Notes: a model not told the origin generated them from the sequence alone. Positions 1 to 12,100 are shown, counted from the first letter of the stretch. The stretch is DNA of 64,000 nt from Puccinia triticina (GCF_026914185.1 NC_070562.1:6076001-6140000), one strand, 5' to 3'. Translations and numbers: made by a program.

Positions 1-2140
1 TGGCTGAATTTTTGCATAATTTCCCCACTCCTAGGGAGTCTGAAACTCTGCAACCTGGTGCAAATTCTTTATCATTGCACCTCTATTTATAGCTTACACC
101 TAACCACGCCCTCTTCACTCCGACAGCGTTTTCCTTTGTTCTGCCTGTCTTTGCCTCAAAAAAATAGACCATTTGCCATCATTCTCTATTTCCAATACAC
201 ACAACTGTGTGGTTCCCTATTCCACCAAATCCATGTTGGCACCTTTCCTCACCCGGTATTTTCCTTTGCGTCTTCCAACATAACCAAATATCTGGTTTCC
301 TATTCTACCAAAGCAATGTTGTCAGACTCTCCAACTAACTATTGTTTGCTCCCCTCAACCTTTGCTCAAAAATCTTTCTACTACCTCTCCACCCATCAAA
401 TTATTTTCCATTCCCAACCCCAGATCACGACCACACACTTCACCTGTTTTGTACCTTATCTCAATAAACATGCCTGAATACTAACTATCCCAAAGACAGT
501 CCTCAATACTCATCAGCACTATACTTTGCAGGCAATTATCCTCATCTTAAACTTGCAATCTCCACCAATTGCATTTCCACAACATCAATCTTTTTCCTAC
601 GTCGTCTCACATGACATCTTATTGTGACCTTTTTGGGCTCTGCACTAAACACGCACAACCTCCAATTATTCCAAAGAAAGCCCTCAATACACCTGAACAG
701 TATACTTTGCAGGCAACCATCCTCATCTTAAATGTATGCCTCCACCAATTCTATTTCCATACCATCAATATTTTTCCTACGCCGTCACACATGACATCTT
801 CTCATTACCTTTTCCGGCACTACACTTAACACCATCCTTCAACTTCCTAACAGGCAACTTTGCTACATCTTCCTCTCCAGTGCCAAAGATGGTTCCAACT
901 CATTTCCATATCTCCACCGTTCAAATCCTTTCAAATATGTTGAAACTTATAATTAGCATCCTACGCTCTCCTCAACATTGGACCCAGCTCCACAAGCTCC
1001 ACCAAAAATCAAACAAACGCATATATCTGCATTCATGTCTAGTGGTATCCCCACCACCCTAATATTTGCCACTGTTCACACTTCTACACTTTGCCTTATT
1101 TCTCAAAACTTTACATGCATTACCGTACTGTACTCCCCCGCAAACTCTATTACTAACACAAACCAATGTTCCTATCCTCTTTATAAGATCTGCTTCAAAA
1201 TAGGCGCTCGCGCACCACACTTCAATACCGGTTACCTCATTTTTGACGGCACTTTGATCCCTAGGACGGTTTCTCCCCAAAATATTTGTATCACTCTTGA
1301 TATTGAGTACGACCAATGGAACATTTTTTCCAAACCATCATTTCCTCCTACAACTCACTTAAACATCCAAGCTGCTATCCTTATCACCAAAAACACCCCT
1401 CATTTCCACTGCATTGCCATCAACCAAGGTCCAGTAAGTTCAAGTATTTCAATTTCAACACTATCTTTTTTCAACCAAACCTAATCACCCACTTGCAGAA
1501 ATGTCAGATTCATTTCCATTCCGCCGCATTCCACTTCACGCCATGTTCCCAAGACCATTACCTCAACAAAATTACCATTGTAACCGGGCTCATTGTCTTT
1601 CACATTGGGTGCACTCTTCAAATATCTGTCAGTGCAGTCCACTAACCCTCTTCATCAATTCATATCGCAATTCACCTTACCTCCACCACTCCACTCCACA
1701 TTACAGGCCGACAAAATTGAATTACCTCCTTTGCTTCTCCCCGCACCTGACCTTACAACACCTCCCAGAACCAACACCTCATTATCCAATCACCTCTCAA
1801 ACTCTCAATCACCCACTTCCGTAACCTCTTCTTCCAATTATTGATTGCAACACCTCAGCAGTTTTGAAACAGACTGTAACATGATACACATAATATTTCT
1901 CTCCAATTCCACAGACTCCATAACCTCATAATACGCTTTTTCCTCTTATGCAACCAACACAATCTCCTGACCCATCTCCTGGCCACCAACTAATCTCTTT
2001 CTGTTGACACATCCCCTGCATTTATCGATGAGAAGTCAAATGTTGTGTCTTCACTGCAATCTCATTTCTGTTCCTTGGCAAATTACCCCTGTTCCAACTG
2101 TTGTGACCAACCCCACATCTTTCTGTTCCATATTGATCTA
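1..2140. other. G-poor region without an intact gene
   Basis: The plus strand is rich in A, C and T and poor in G. Several open frames exist, but none has convincing coding character. One stretch near 1200-1310 reads in the plus direction with a YLIFDG motif followed by alternating hydrophobic residues. This loosely matches the WLVFEG segment of the gene at 7391-8118, so it may be a relic of the same family. A short tandem duplication (480-845) is listed separately. I see nothing else I can support. Confidence 0.4.
480..845. repeat. Two-copy tandem duplication, ~182 bp period
   Basis: The block beginning CCAAAGACAG near 489 recurs as CCAAAGAAAG near 671. Both are followed by a shared path: TATACTTTGCAGGCAA, then ATCCTCATCTTAAA, then a CCACCAATT segment, then CACATGACATCTT. 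The copies differ at many positions, so the duplication is old. No coding role is evident. Confidence 0.6.
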
Positions 2141-4230
2141 CTAGAGGCCAAGGCCGCTGCGCCGCTGCAGGGATCACCATCTGTCCACCATCTTCCAAAT
2201 TACCGCCACTGTCAGAATGAGCCTGTTGAAATAAATTGTGGACAATGGCTTGATTTGCACACCATGAAAATCTGAAGCAATTTGCCACATTCACCCACAA
2301 GATTGCACTTGTTGCAAAAATTGAGTGTCATGAAAAACATTTCTTTAGTGAGATGCAGAATATTTTACAGAAACTACAACCAACACACAGGTTGTGTTAT
2401 TAATTTTGTCATTGGAAAAGGTTCAAAAACTGCACATGTTTATACATAGCTCTATAATAAAATTGGCCACATTTGATGATTTTTACGCAGTCAAGCATTT
2501 AATTGACTAACAGTTCCCCATTCCACCCCAATCAAAGAAAAAATTAGCATGAGAGTTACAGATCAACTGAAATTTTGCCAGAGTTATAATTTACAGGATG
2601 GCATTCTTGAAAAGGCAGTGAGGACTTTCAGGCAGCATATTTTCAATAGGCTATTTATCTCCTTGTAAACTTATCAGAGGTCTACCCCTTCAAAAACAAG
2701 ACACCAAGAACAGCAGCTAATAAGCAAATTATCCAGCTTATTGTGTGATATATTTTTTATCCAAAATGCAAGAGAAGAGCAGAAAATTGACAGAAGTCTA
2801 AAAAAGATGAATTTTTTCTTGGTGGATAAGCTGGGCAGAAGGGCGTCAGACAGACTTCAGATTTTTATGATAGTCTGGCTGTTGGCATCCTTGGTACAGG
2901 TGATAAGGTAGTGAATGAGGCTGAGCTGCCTTCCAGTCTGATCAAGGTTATGCCTTTCAAAAACCAATAGGTTATGAGCCATGCCCTTGATGTATGATTT
3001 GGTCAAAGAAGGTGTGAAGTTGCTTGCAAACCGGGCAAGGGTACAAATTGCTGTAGTGCGGCAGATACTTGCCACCTTTGTAACCTGCCTGCGCGTCACT
3101 GTCTCCTTCCTTTTGGGTTGCACCAGTCTCTTACTCAATCTTGTTCAACCGGCCCCAGCACCAAAGACAATGAGGTTAACCTGAAAGAAGCTATGGTTTA
3201 TTCAGCATAGGCTGGGCACCAGCGATGCCACCATTTCCCTATTTTTTCTCGCAGTCTTCTCCTGGCCGGATTGACTAAAACTTGATGTTAGATTAGCCAA
3301 CAAGTGATAGACTGATTTTGGTCCCCCAGGTAGTGCGTCTGGCCTGCCCGGAGCTCCCAAACTGTGGTGGTGAGCCTGGGAATGAGATTGCACTGATTGG
3401 CAACAGCCCTTGTTCAGAATGGCCAAACAAGACCCAGAGCAATGGTAAGCTTGACCCATATAATGGCTTTGATTTACTGGGTCCCATTGGGGCTTGCTCT
3501 CTTGATACTTTTGTCAAGGCAAAGACGGCCAAACTTCACCAACATCATCATTGGGGAACTCCGTCTGGTCCACCAGTTCTGGACCCAATGACTGAAGTGC
3601 GGGCCAAAGAAAAATAGTGACTGACATCGTCTTTTGGAGGGGATTTAATTTGGGAATGCTTATCATTGAGGAGTAATACGACACGTTCAGAAGCTTTGGT
3701 AGTGCAAGCAGTTTAAAAACTCACAATTGCCAGTCAGCCTGTGTTCACTGAACCCCTGGATAGCTGGAATGGACAGTTGGTAATGCAGCAGCGCGAGGCG
3801 TACATCTGCAAAACAGATCTGGGGGGATGCGGGCTATTTGAAGTTAAGTAACATGAACAAGACAAATTGAGAAATGATTGAGAGGATTGCTGGAGACAAT
3901 CTCCTCAACTTACGCAGATATCAAAGGTTTCTTGCTGCCTGCTTTGATATTGGCCAGTCAACCTGCTTTGAACATGGCCCTAGCCTTCTCAATTGTGCCA
4001 TTGGCCTCATTTCCTTTGGAATCAAGAGCTTGATGGCTGACCAATGTCCGTTCAAGTTGCCAAAGGTTCAGACACTGTTCAGTTTTTTTTTGCGCCCCTT
4101 GAGGCGTCTAAACACCTTCCTCGATGCCTTTACATTTGGGTCTGAGTAGAGAAAATTCTTGACCGGCTTAATCAACTGTTTGAGTGGTTGAGCAAGGGAA
4201 AAGCAGCTGAACAAGATCAGTCAGAAGCCT

Positions 4231-4590
4231 TTGAGCATCAGGTGGAGGGAGAGACTGCGGGCTCAACTCATCAAAAAACTGACTGAAGCGCTTGGTGTTG
4301 ATAGTTGCACTCATGATGATCATCTTAATCTCTTGAGCTGGTGTTGGTGTCCCCTGGTGGTGGGCAGATTTATTCTGCGGGAAATTGGAGGCCTCTTCAA
4401 CAAGATGTCTGCCAGGTTCTCTGAATCCCTTTAAGCAATCCTAGGAGCATGTCTGTCCCTAGGGAACGCTCATGAGCTTTGTCAAGGATCACAATATTGA
4501 AGTTTGATAGCAGCTTGTCCAAGAGCATCTCTGAGAGTATCTCTTGTAACAATGTCCCATTGGTGGCATATTTCAGCCTTATTTTCTACT
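4231..4590 (-). pseudogene. DEAH-box RNA helicase fragment captured in Helitron H1
   Basis: On the minus strand, 4585 down to about 4391 reads through [15 protein letters not shown], then [15 protein letters not shown] and TDMLLGLLK. This is the region of DEAH-box helicases that runs from the (T)DG-LLRE segment to motif II. A frameshifted continuation near 4337-4290 gives KMIIMSATI followed by KRFSQFF, which is motif III (SAT). Motif II reads DKAH instead of DEAH, and an in-frame stop precedes the first block, so the copy cannot be active. Downstream minus-strand text to about 3000 may hold more of the gene, but I could not identify motifs IV-VI. The Helitron origin of the fragment is inference from its position inside a bounded element. 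Confidence 0.7.
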
Positions 4591-5124
4591 GGGCTGTTTG
4601 GTGATAGATGGGTAACCTAAATGGTGGGTTTGACAAGCACCACAGTTGCCCGATATGAAATGAATCCTTGCCAGCTCAATCTCATCCTATCGGAGTCAAG
4701 CTGGGCAACTTGTTGTCAACGCAAAGATGAGCTTGTGGAAGGGTGCAACTCACATGCAACTCAAACAATGTTGTGGTGGCTTGATGCGCGGGTGATGCAG
4801 TTTCAGGACTGGGAGGGTCTCAGTGGGTGTGGCTTGAGTGTTGCGAGGGCATTGGTCTTGGATTGTGACACAATCCAAGAGGTTTTTGAGCCAGTATGTG
4901 GGTTGATAGCGGACAAGTTTGGTGTTTTGGCCTAATGCTTGGCCAACAATACATCCGGCCAAGGGTCCAGCCACTTTTTATGAATGCAAAGGTGAGAATC
5001 TAGAGGGGTGGAATATATTTATTATGTACACGCATCGCTGTTGTGATGGTGTGATCAGGGGGTGGCGTTTGGCAACAAGGAGTCATGTATCAGTTATCCA
5101 TCTCTTTGAGCCGGATGGCTGCCC

Positions 5125-5405
5125 AGAAGCTATTTAAATAGGGAGGGAGAGGGTTGTTTTTGCCCCCCAGGGGATCCGGTTTTGTCCTACCCCCTCCCTG
5201 GAGCTGCCCTAATCATTTTATTAGGCCCTCCTTGATTTCCATTTTGACCAATCCCTTTTTGCGTGTTGCTACGGCACGGGCTGGGGGGTCAATCCAAGGT
5301 GCCCTTTGGGGTGTTTGGGGATTAAATTCAACACTTTTTCCATTAAATTGTATGCCAAAACTTAGATCTTGTAGTCTACGTTCCTGTGAATTCAATAAAC
5401 TTGGA
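5125..5405 (+). promoter_or_regulatory. Shared Helitron-end module: TATA-like box to AATAAA
   Basis: This is the 5'-terminal ~280 bp of Helitron H1, read on the opposite strand. A TATTTAAATA box at 5131-5140 is followed by a CCCCCCAGGGG tract and a TTTTGTCC-ACCCCCTCCCTGG tract. An AATAAA at 5394-5399 lies seven bases from the element end. The same order of signals recurs at 41015-41409 and, inverted, at 41531-41835. It looks like a small transcription unit that starts inside the element and could end at, or read out past, its 5' terminus. Activity is not demonstrated. Confidence 0.45.
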
Positions 5406-5765
5406 TAAATTGCCAGTCACTCTACCACGCCCCCAGCTCTTCCGCTTCTAACATCTCAAAACACAACATGACAAATTCTCACCTATCACTCTCCTCAATT
5501 GCACCTCAACAAATCAATCCTCAAGCCCCCTCCTCAACCTCATCTACCACACAATTAAAAACATTGGACAAAGCTTTAGCCTTGCCTCAGGTTCCCCCAC
5601 AAAAAATCATTATACACATTGCCAGGTGGATTTGAACTCACTCAGTTAAACCCCGAATCCTAGGCCATGCGCTTTCCAACTTAGTCCGTACACAAACCAA
5701 TTCACACACATCAAATTCAATTAAATCACTCTGACTAAATATTTCTTGTCTTCTTTGACCAACAG

Positions 5766-5894
5766 ACCTGTGATCTCGTACTACATATTCCCACTCCTAT
5801 TCTTGACCGTTTAATTCCTGAATTGCACATTGCCTGCCGTGTGTGGATACAGGGCACAATTCATGACTACGACGCAAACTATGTTTATACCACA
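5766..5894 (+). pseudogene. Orphan exon of the OB-like rust gene family (copy E)
   Basis: A 129-nt phase-0 exon lies between a CAACAG acceptor (ending 5765) and a GTAAGT donor (starting 5895). It encodes 43 residues without a stop, including PILDRLIPEL and VWIQGTIHDYD. The LDxLxP...IQGT pattern matches the second exon of the copy near 28310-28430 (LDDLVPG...LLIQGTL). I found no neighbouring exon that completes the gene, so it is reported as a relic. The function is unknown. Confidence 0.5.
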
Positions 5895-7390
5895 GTAAGT
5901 TTTCCTATTATCTCCCCACCCTGATGATCACTGAACCTAACAACTTCTCATCAGATCAATAAAATCTCCTTCAAACTATAGACATACAAACAGCTCCAAG
6001 ATGTTCACTCAAAATATAAAAATGTAAAATATTCTACCTTATTTCTTTTCAAATAACCAAGTTGTATTGTCTAGCCATCTCCATGACTTTTATTTTTGTC
6101 TTCCGCCAATCCTACTTCACCTCAATCCTCAAAACCTTATTGTCTACATTTTTCCATGAAACATCACCTTTTCACACCCCAACTCAATTGTATAATATGA
6201 CACGTAATCTGCAGATTTTATCCTAAGTATGAAAAACACCCTTGATATCAACTTCACGATTGATTTGGCCCTAACTTCAACAGCGTGATTGAACTGGAGT
6301 AAGACTCCTGTGAACCAAAGTTACCTACTGGGCATTTATTATCCGCCTGATTTATGTCAAACTTTTCTTTAAGAATGTAGCCACATTATTTTAGAACTTG
6401 ATTAATGGTGCAGCCTGAACTCCATCAATACTGAGCACGGTCCTGGTCACTAGAGCAGTTTCTTAGTACCACAGCTCTGCTTTCCCAAATTTCCCACCTC
6501 TTCTCCAAATTCCACCCAAAACAAAACCTCAACAAAAGATTCTGATTTGCTCATGACTGATGAACAACCCATCTATGAATAAACTATTAGTTTATCTTGA
6601 ACTCAGCCCAATCATGTAAACTCAACGCGTATAAATCTTACAAGTTTCATTTACTCAGCAACTACAAAGACAAAGCCTTTACATTACAAAGTACTCGGCA
6701 GTAAGCACAACCTCTTCTTTTGCAATCCCTATGCTCTAACAACATTACTTGGCCGCCGTGCCGTAAACGTACTCCATTTCCGGCACATAAAACAATTCCC
6801 GTTTCCAACATTAACCTAAACCTACTGAATTACAATGGCCCTCTCTCCAGATAATCTCATTCCAGTGACTTTTCTTGACAACCATCACCATATCCGTCCT
6901 GGGTACAGGACTCATTTCTACAAAATCCTCTGATATTTTATGCACACTCAGTTCCCAACTCATATTGGTCTAAACCTTATCCACTTACACCCTATAAAGA
7001 AGTACTGTTTGTGACTGAAAATAATTCAATCCTGCATCTGAAAAAATCTCTGTCAAATCATTCCACTGACTGTTTTGGGCAACACACACCACATTCACTT
7101 TGGGTCTTTGACTACTTCTAAATATCTCATTAACTTGTTCCAGAGATCAACCCTCTATACTAAATCAACTTTGCCATAGCAAAATTGCGTGTTCAATACC
7201 ACAACTATCCCCAAAATGTTCCTTTTCCATTACCCATTAATCATAAAAAGTACCCATCAATCAGCAAAGCTATCCCTACAATCTTCCTTTTCCCTAGCTT
7301 CTTCCATTTTCACCTATCAGCTTGGCGCAAGGCTTAGTCACAACTTATACACCTCTTCATGAATATATATACGCTAAGCGTCAACAAAAA
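5895..7390. other. Region with no supported gene
   Basis: This is AT-rich, G-poor sequence with several splice-like signals. One acceptor-like CTATCAG lies just before 7321, and a 5' exon of the gene at 7391 could lie here. I could not place one. Confidence 0.35.
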
Positions 7391-8118
7391 ATGGCCCACA
7401 ACATTCTACCACCTCATCCCATTTCAATCAACAAATTGGGTCCTACATATTCATCATCCTACACCATGGTATTGATTCGCAGTGTTACATTTGTTCCCAA
7501 ACAACCTCCCTTCACTTTTCCAGATCAATTCAAAATCTTAGGAGCATCTCCATGGTCTTCCACTTCAGCTGCCATAGCACCAATTCTTAATATCCTGTTG
7601 GGTATTTTTACACCTGCTCCATGTGGCACCTCACCAACCGCTGCACCTTGGCTTGTTTTTGAGGGCCAAGCTATTGCTTCTTATAAAAAAAATCACATAA
7701 CTGTCCTTTGTCACAGCTCAAGTTATCATCTTGATATTCCTCACCACTCTAGAACTTTACCTCATCCTCTCATATTTGGTGATCTTCTCATTGTACAACA
7801 GGCAGAAACTGTACTTGCTATTGATCCCCAAATACCTCATGTAAGCGTAAAACTTCTTCTCTCCAATTTTCCGCAACATATACCATATCAACTACCTATT
7901 GTCTGCAGTCCTGCATTTTCTCCCTTGTCCCAGGCAATGCCCTTGCACCCGAGTCATTCACACAACTCGCAAAGGATCAAACCTACCATATTCACGGCTT
8001 TGTTGTTGCTCATAAAAACGGTATTGTTCATGTTGAAGTTTGTTACCAACTCACCTCTCGCATTACAACACGCTGGAATGACCTGTTGCATTTTCATACA
8101 GTTAACTCAGATCTTTGA
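7391..8118 (+). CDS. Lineage-specific OB-like protein, two exons (copy A)
   Basis: Exon 1 runs from an ATG at 7391 to 7840; a 68-bp intron (7841 GTAAGC to CTGCAG 7908) follows; exon 2 is 7909-8118, ending at TGA 8116-8118. Both junctions are phase 0 and the joined frame is open. Exon 1 includes PWLVFEGQAIASY and FGDLLIVQQAETV. Exon 2 includes APESFTQLAKD, YHIHGFVVAHKNGIVHVEV and RITTRWNDLLHFH. I see no signal peptide, membrane segment or catalytic motif. The short alternating beta-strand pattern around xHGFVVAxxNGxVHVEV resembles an OB-fold strand set, but that is inference. Divergent copies lie at 17136-18187 and 28306-28890, with single-exon relics elsewhere. The start codon is uncertain because the frame is open upstream to 7322 and a further 5' exon is possible. 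Continuing in the exon-1 frame through the intron also gives an open frame to 8155, but only the spliced frame matches the other copies. Confidence 0.55.
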
Positions 8119-8933
8119 CTACGCCGAGTTTGACCCTACAATTGCACCCAAATAGATAAAATCATCACCGTTGTATAGCCACTGTCCTTTGCACTTCCTT
8201 TTCCTCTTCACTTCACTCAGCTATCATGGGCCAGTTCACTTCTTGCCTCTTCATTCCACCTCAGGTATCCGTAAAGTTTGATTTCTTGGATCCGTCAACT
8301 TTTATTCCCGTTCATACCTACCCATTGCAGAAATATTATGTTCTGAGCCTAGATTTTCCATCATCTCCTTACTACATCACATAGCTCCATAGAACTCTAC
8401 TATCCCATACATAATCGTCGTACCTTTCCTTTTTCTTCAGCTCAATTGTACAGCACCACGCTCCATGTTTATTCTCCCCATACCTCTGATAAGTGTTACT
8501 GTTTTGACAACTGAATACTCATGCACTAAGTCTTCCCTACATCCATGTGAAAAACAAAGCAGTCACAGCCATTGATTCACACTCCACAATTCCGCATTAA
8601 CAAATTGTATCATCCTGTTATATTTGCAGCATACCCAATATTAACCATGCCATAACTCCATAAACAACTAAAATGTTTTGATTCTTTACAAATAAACTGT
8701 ACTGCCCGTTTCATCTATATGGTTCATAGCATTATAATCAGACCAGTGAACCCTGTCCAAAACCAGAAATTTTATACATCTTCATTACTTGAGATGAGTT
8801 GATCCTCTGCATCTGTCCGGCAATGCCTTGAACGCCATAACCTCGTAATTTTGACCCAATCTAGCCCAATACAATTCTGGAACCCTGACCTAGCCAAGAC
8901 ATCCTCCCCAGTCCTTTTTGTTAGCATATCCCA
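8119..8933. other. Region with no supported gene
   Basis: AT-rich, G-poor sequence between the gene ending at 8118 and the solo LTR. No frame, repeat or RNA was recognised. Confidence 0.35.
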
Positions 8934-9721
8934 TGTCAGCTGGCTACCATAGCAAGCCCACTGTAACATAAAAATAAAAAGTAGTATTACATATGAAAGA
9001 GATATTATTACACTCTTACACATGTAATACCATAAAATAACACATAAAAATAATTACCTATGAAAGAGACACTGTCTCTTACATAACTAAAGCGCCCACA
9101 AGTTGGCCAGTGGCCCTGTAGCTCCCCCAGGCGCCCCAGAGAGCTGCCACGGTTATTTAAAGGGCCCTCTGGCCGCCCCAAAAGGCCTTTCCTCACGCTT
9201 TTACATACCTACTTGAATTTACCCGCCTTCAACACGTGCTCAATAGCCTGTTTCTAGCCTGGTAAGTCCCTTAGTAGGTGTTTTTAGCCTCATTTTGTCA
9301 CCAGAAACTGCCCAGTGTCCACCCAGCCTTCAGAATCAACCTCTTCAAGCGCTTTCAACTGCCCAGTTTCTACCCTGAAGAACCCCAAGACTTTAAGGGC
9401 TTTTTACTAGTAAGTTCAAACCCTTTCTCTTGAGATTCTCCGCCATTCCTTGCTGGGATTTAAACCACACCTGTTTACAGGCCCCAGTGTTTGCTTTTGA
9501 GGGATTAAACACCCCTGATTTTATCAGGCCCCTCTTTCTTTAATTATATTAATTTTATTAATATAATTATGCCATTTTTTCATATATTTTACGCCATAAT
9601 TACCAATATATCCATTGGAATTATCCCTGATACTTTTGTCTTAGAGTTTCATACTCTTTTATCTTATTCTTGCACCACGTGTAGCTAGAAGGGTTTGTCC
9701 TTGGCATCACGTAGGCTGAAA
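8934..9721 (+). mobile_element. Solo LTR, family 2 (older copy)
   Basis: It begins TGTCAGCTGGCTACCAT and ends near GTAGGCTGAAA. The start matches that of the LTR at 39931 (TGTCAGCCAGCTATGC), and both share ACCACACCTG...CAGGCCCCAGTGT and GTGTAGCTAGA near the 3' side. Flanking pentamers TCCCA (8929-8933) and TACCA (9722-9726) match at 4 of 5 positions, consistent with a decayed target duplication. No internal retroelement sequence adjoins it, so it is a solo LTR. Confidence 0.65.
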
Positions 9722-10461
9722 TACCATGTATAAAAGTACACTAGGCAAGCTCACCACTTAAAAACAACAGTTGCAAAACCGACTATCTGTTTGCTTCTGT
9801 GATCCACAAATGGACAGCACAAAACAATGTGTCTGTTCCTGCCCAATTGCACGCAAACGCAAAGAACAAAACATTGGTGTATTTTCCTATTCTGTGCAAA
9901 CGGACAGGACGGACCCAACCAGCATCTCTTGTATGTTTGGGTGGACTGTCCGCGTTTGCATGCAAACGCTCAGCACAAAAAAAATGCTATGACCAGTCCC
10001 TCCGCCACACCCCATCTGGAGTTCCTCCGCCTCCCCTCATTGGTCTGTCCAAAGCAAATGGACACCAAGGATTGGTTCTCAGAAGTGAGGAACACCCCAC
10101 AACGTTAGTACCAATTCGATTTCCCATTTAACAACATTAATAAACATTGCCACTCCAAGGATCTGATGATGCCACAATACGGGTCGGCCATTGGAGTGGG
10201 CTGCAGATGAAAAAAGCCTATTATCAAGCACACTCCTTTGGCTTGTGGAATATTCATATTTGGAGATGGCATTTGAGACCGGGCTCACATTCAGGCAAGT
10301 AGTTTTCATAAAGCCTTCATAGAAAAAATTTCCTGACCTGATCCAAATCACAGCCATCAGTCATTACGCTCTCATTTCTGAGCAGAAGTCACACGTCAAG
10401 TAACAAATTTCCCCAAGTCTTATATGTTTACTTGACATCTCTCATAGCTTACACAACTCAC
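9722..10461. other. Unidentified repeat-like stretch with a 16-bp palindrome
   Basis: Contains a perfect palindrome CGTTTGCATGCAAACG at 9953-9968. Around it are scattered GGACAG/CTGTCC and GCAAACG motifs in both orientations (9800-10070). This looks like a decayed miniature element, but I could not define its ends. The short overlapping open frames here are not convincing genes. Confidence 0.3.
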
Positions 10462-10635
10462 TACGGAAGCCGAGGGACAACACCAATTGTGCCATCGTAC
10501 TGCGCCAAGTCGGTTTTTTTCTGACTGATCCTCCAAAAAACTCACACACTACATCAGATCAAACACTCACACAATAACCAAAAACCCCGTGCCCACTTCG
10601 AATAACATCCAAATTCATATTTCGTTGCTCATTGA
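10462..10635 (+). repeat. Left terminal inverted repeat of the dioxygenase element
   Basis: Inverted partner of 14483-14660. It begins TACGGAAGCC at the outer end and ends TTGCTCATTGA at the inner end. The flanking hexamer is ACTCAC. Confidence 0.75.
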
Positions 10636-11219
10636 ATTTGCTTTTCTTTGATGGTACTGCTTTTGGCGCTGGCTAGAGGCTATACGCACGTGTTCAGCAT
10701 GTGTGAAGTCTCGCAGGTTTCTGGAAAGCGGAGATGTGCGAGAGAACTAAGTTGGGGAATATATTGCACGGCTTGAGGCCTCTTTTATAGGCAAGAGGTT
10801 GGTAGCGAAGCATAGTGAGGAATAAGAGGAACATGAGAGGAAAGAAAGAGAGATGCTGGTCTTGGCTAAGACCGGTCTAGGAATACAACAAGGATTGCCG
10901 AGAGCGGCGGTATAAGAATGAGAGCAGAAGAGCGGGCAGAAGAGAGACCATCAGGTGTTCGTAAATACTATACAAGATAAGGGAAGACCGGCTGGGTCTT
11001 CACACGTGCTCCCTTGCTTGCTGTTTGGGTAGTCGGGGGTCATGGATATCAAGTTCAGACGCTTGAATAGTAGTTGCTTTCTGTGACACCTTGTGTGTGA
11101 CATCCTGTGGTACTCAAGTTGAGAGGCTCACCCTCACACCCCCCCCCCCCCCCCCCCATTTCATGCCTTTTCAACCCCCAGCAAGTTGCACTGTACTCGA
11201 GTTCTTCCCCTCCACCTCC

Positions 11220-12100
11220 GTTTCGCCAGGAAGTGAACAACCGCCCGGTAACCTATTGAGAACGACCACCCGGTAACCTATGGAGAACTACCGCCCGGTA
11301 ATCTACTGAACACCTTCTGTTGAACACCTCAATTGACCATCATCTATCAAACAATTTTGTAGTAAGCGGAACAATCTAGCTCATTACATAACCCTATGCA
11401 GCTTTACAGCTGCACAGTCGTTATTGACATATATTGACCAATTGTTGCTTTTCTCTTTAGCTTGCCCCCTCCACCATCTTTCCAACAGCAAGCGATTGAA
11501 CGCCCGGTCATCTATCAAACCCGTTTTGCTCTGTAGTTTTTCACCTCCACCTCTGATTGCCTGGTCATCTATTTAACGGCTCAATTGACTTGTAGTAAGT
11601 CAATGGATCTAGCTCAACTTATGCCCCTGTGCAGCTGTGGAGTGTCACAGGGGCAAAATACCTATTAAACCTGCTGTCACTCTTCAGCTTGCCCCCCTCC
11701 GCCTTCCTTTTAAAATCAAGCAAACAAATGACCGGTCATATATTGGACTATTTGTAGTAAGTAAAACATGTAGCGCATTACATGCACCTTTGAAGCTCTA
11801 CAGCTGCACAGGCATGATTGACACACACATTTCTTTGAATTGTCCTTTTGCTCTTTAACTGGACCCCTCTGCCTTTGTATCAACAGGAATCAAACAAAGC
11901 AGTCATCCATCAAACAAGTTGTAGTAAGTCAAATAATCTGGCCCACTTCAACAGCAAGAAAGATTACTCTTTTCTGATGGCCCATTGCAGCTTCAGATCT
12001 GCAAAGGGGTCAGGTGCTTGCTTACTAACTACCTGCCAACTCTTTTTTGACAGGAAACCTTTGCCAAGCCACCCAATCCTTGACCAATTGACTAGGTGAG
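11220..12100. repeat. Degenerate ~170-200 bp tandem repeat
   Basis: Four to five units share an ordered set of blocks: CGGTCAT(C)TAT...AAAC, GTAGTAAGT, AATCTAGC/ATGTAGCGCATTACAT, GCAGCT-TACAGCTGCACAG, a CTCTTTAGCTTGCCCCCTCC tract, then the next unit. The left edge also has short repeats of CCCGGTAA(C/T)CTA with GAGAAC. The array lies inside the dioxygenase TIR element, upstream of the gene. Its pyrimidine-rich blocks include a run of about 19 C residues at 11139-11157. Confidence 0.5.

Larger units (their letters stand above)
2141..5405 (-). mobile_element. Non-autonomous Helitron copy H1 (subfamily A)
   Basis: Read on the minus strand, the element begins TCCAAGTTTATTGAATTC and ends GGCCTTGGCCTCTAG. 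It thus has the Helitron hallmarks of a 5' TC, a GC-rich structured stretch about 10 bp before the 3' end, and a terminal CTAG. The flanking bases on the plus strand are A (2140) and T (5406), the canonical A|T insertion site, with no target duplication. No Rep/helicase gene is present. The interior carries pieces of a DEAH-box helicase gene (4231-4590) in the same orientation as the element. Four other copies with the same 5' end lie in this window. Boundaries were inferred by comparing copies and are confident; family membership of the autonomous partner is unknown. Confidence 0.75.

Noticed and set aside
58..1645. Several overlapping open frames of 83-168 codons at the left edge
   Set aside because: G-poor composition leaves many frames open; no consistent motif, apart from the weak YLIFDG segment near 1200-1310.
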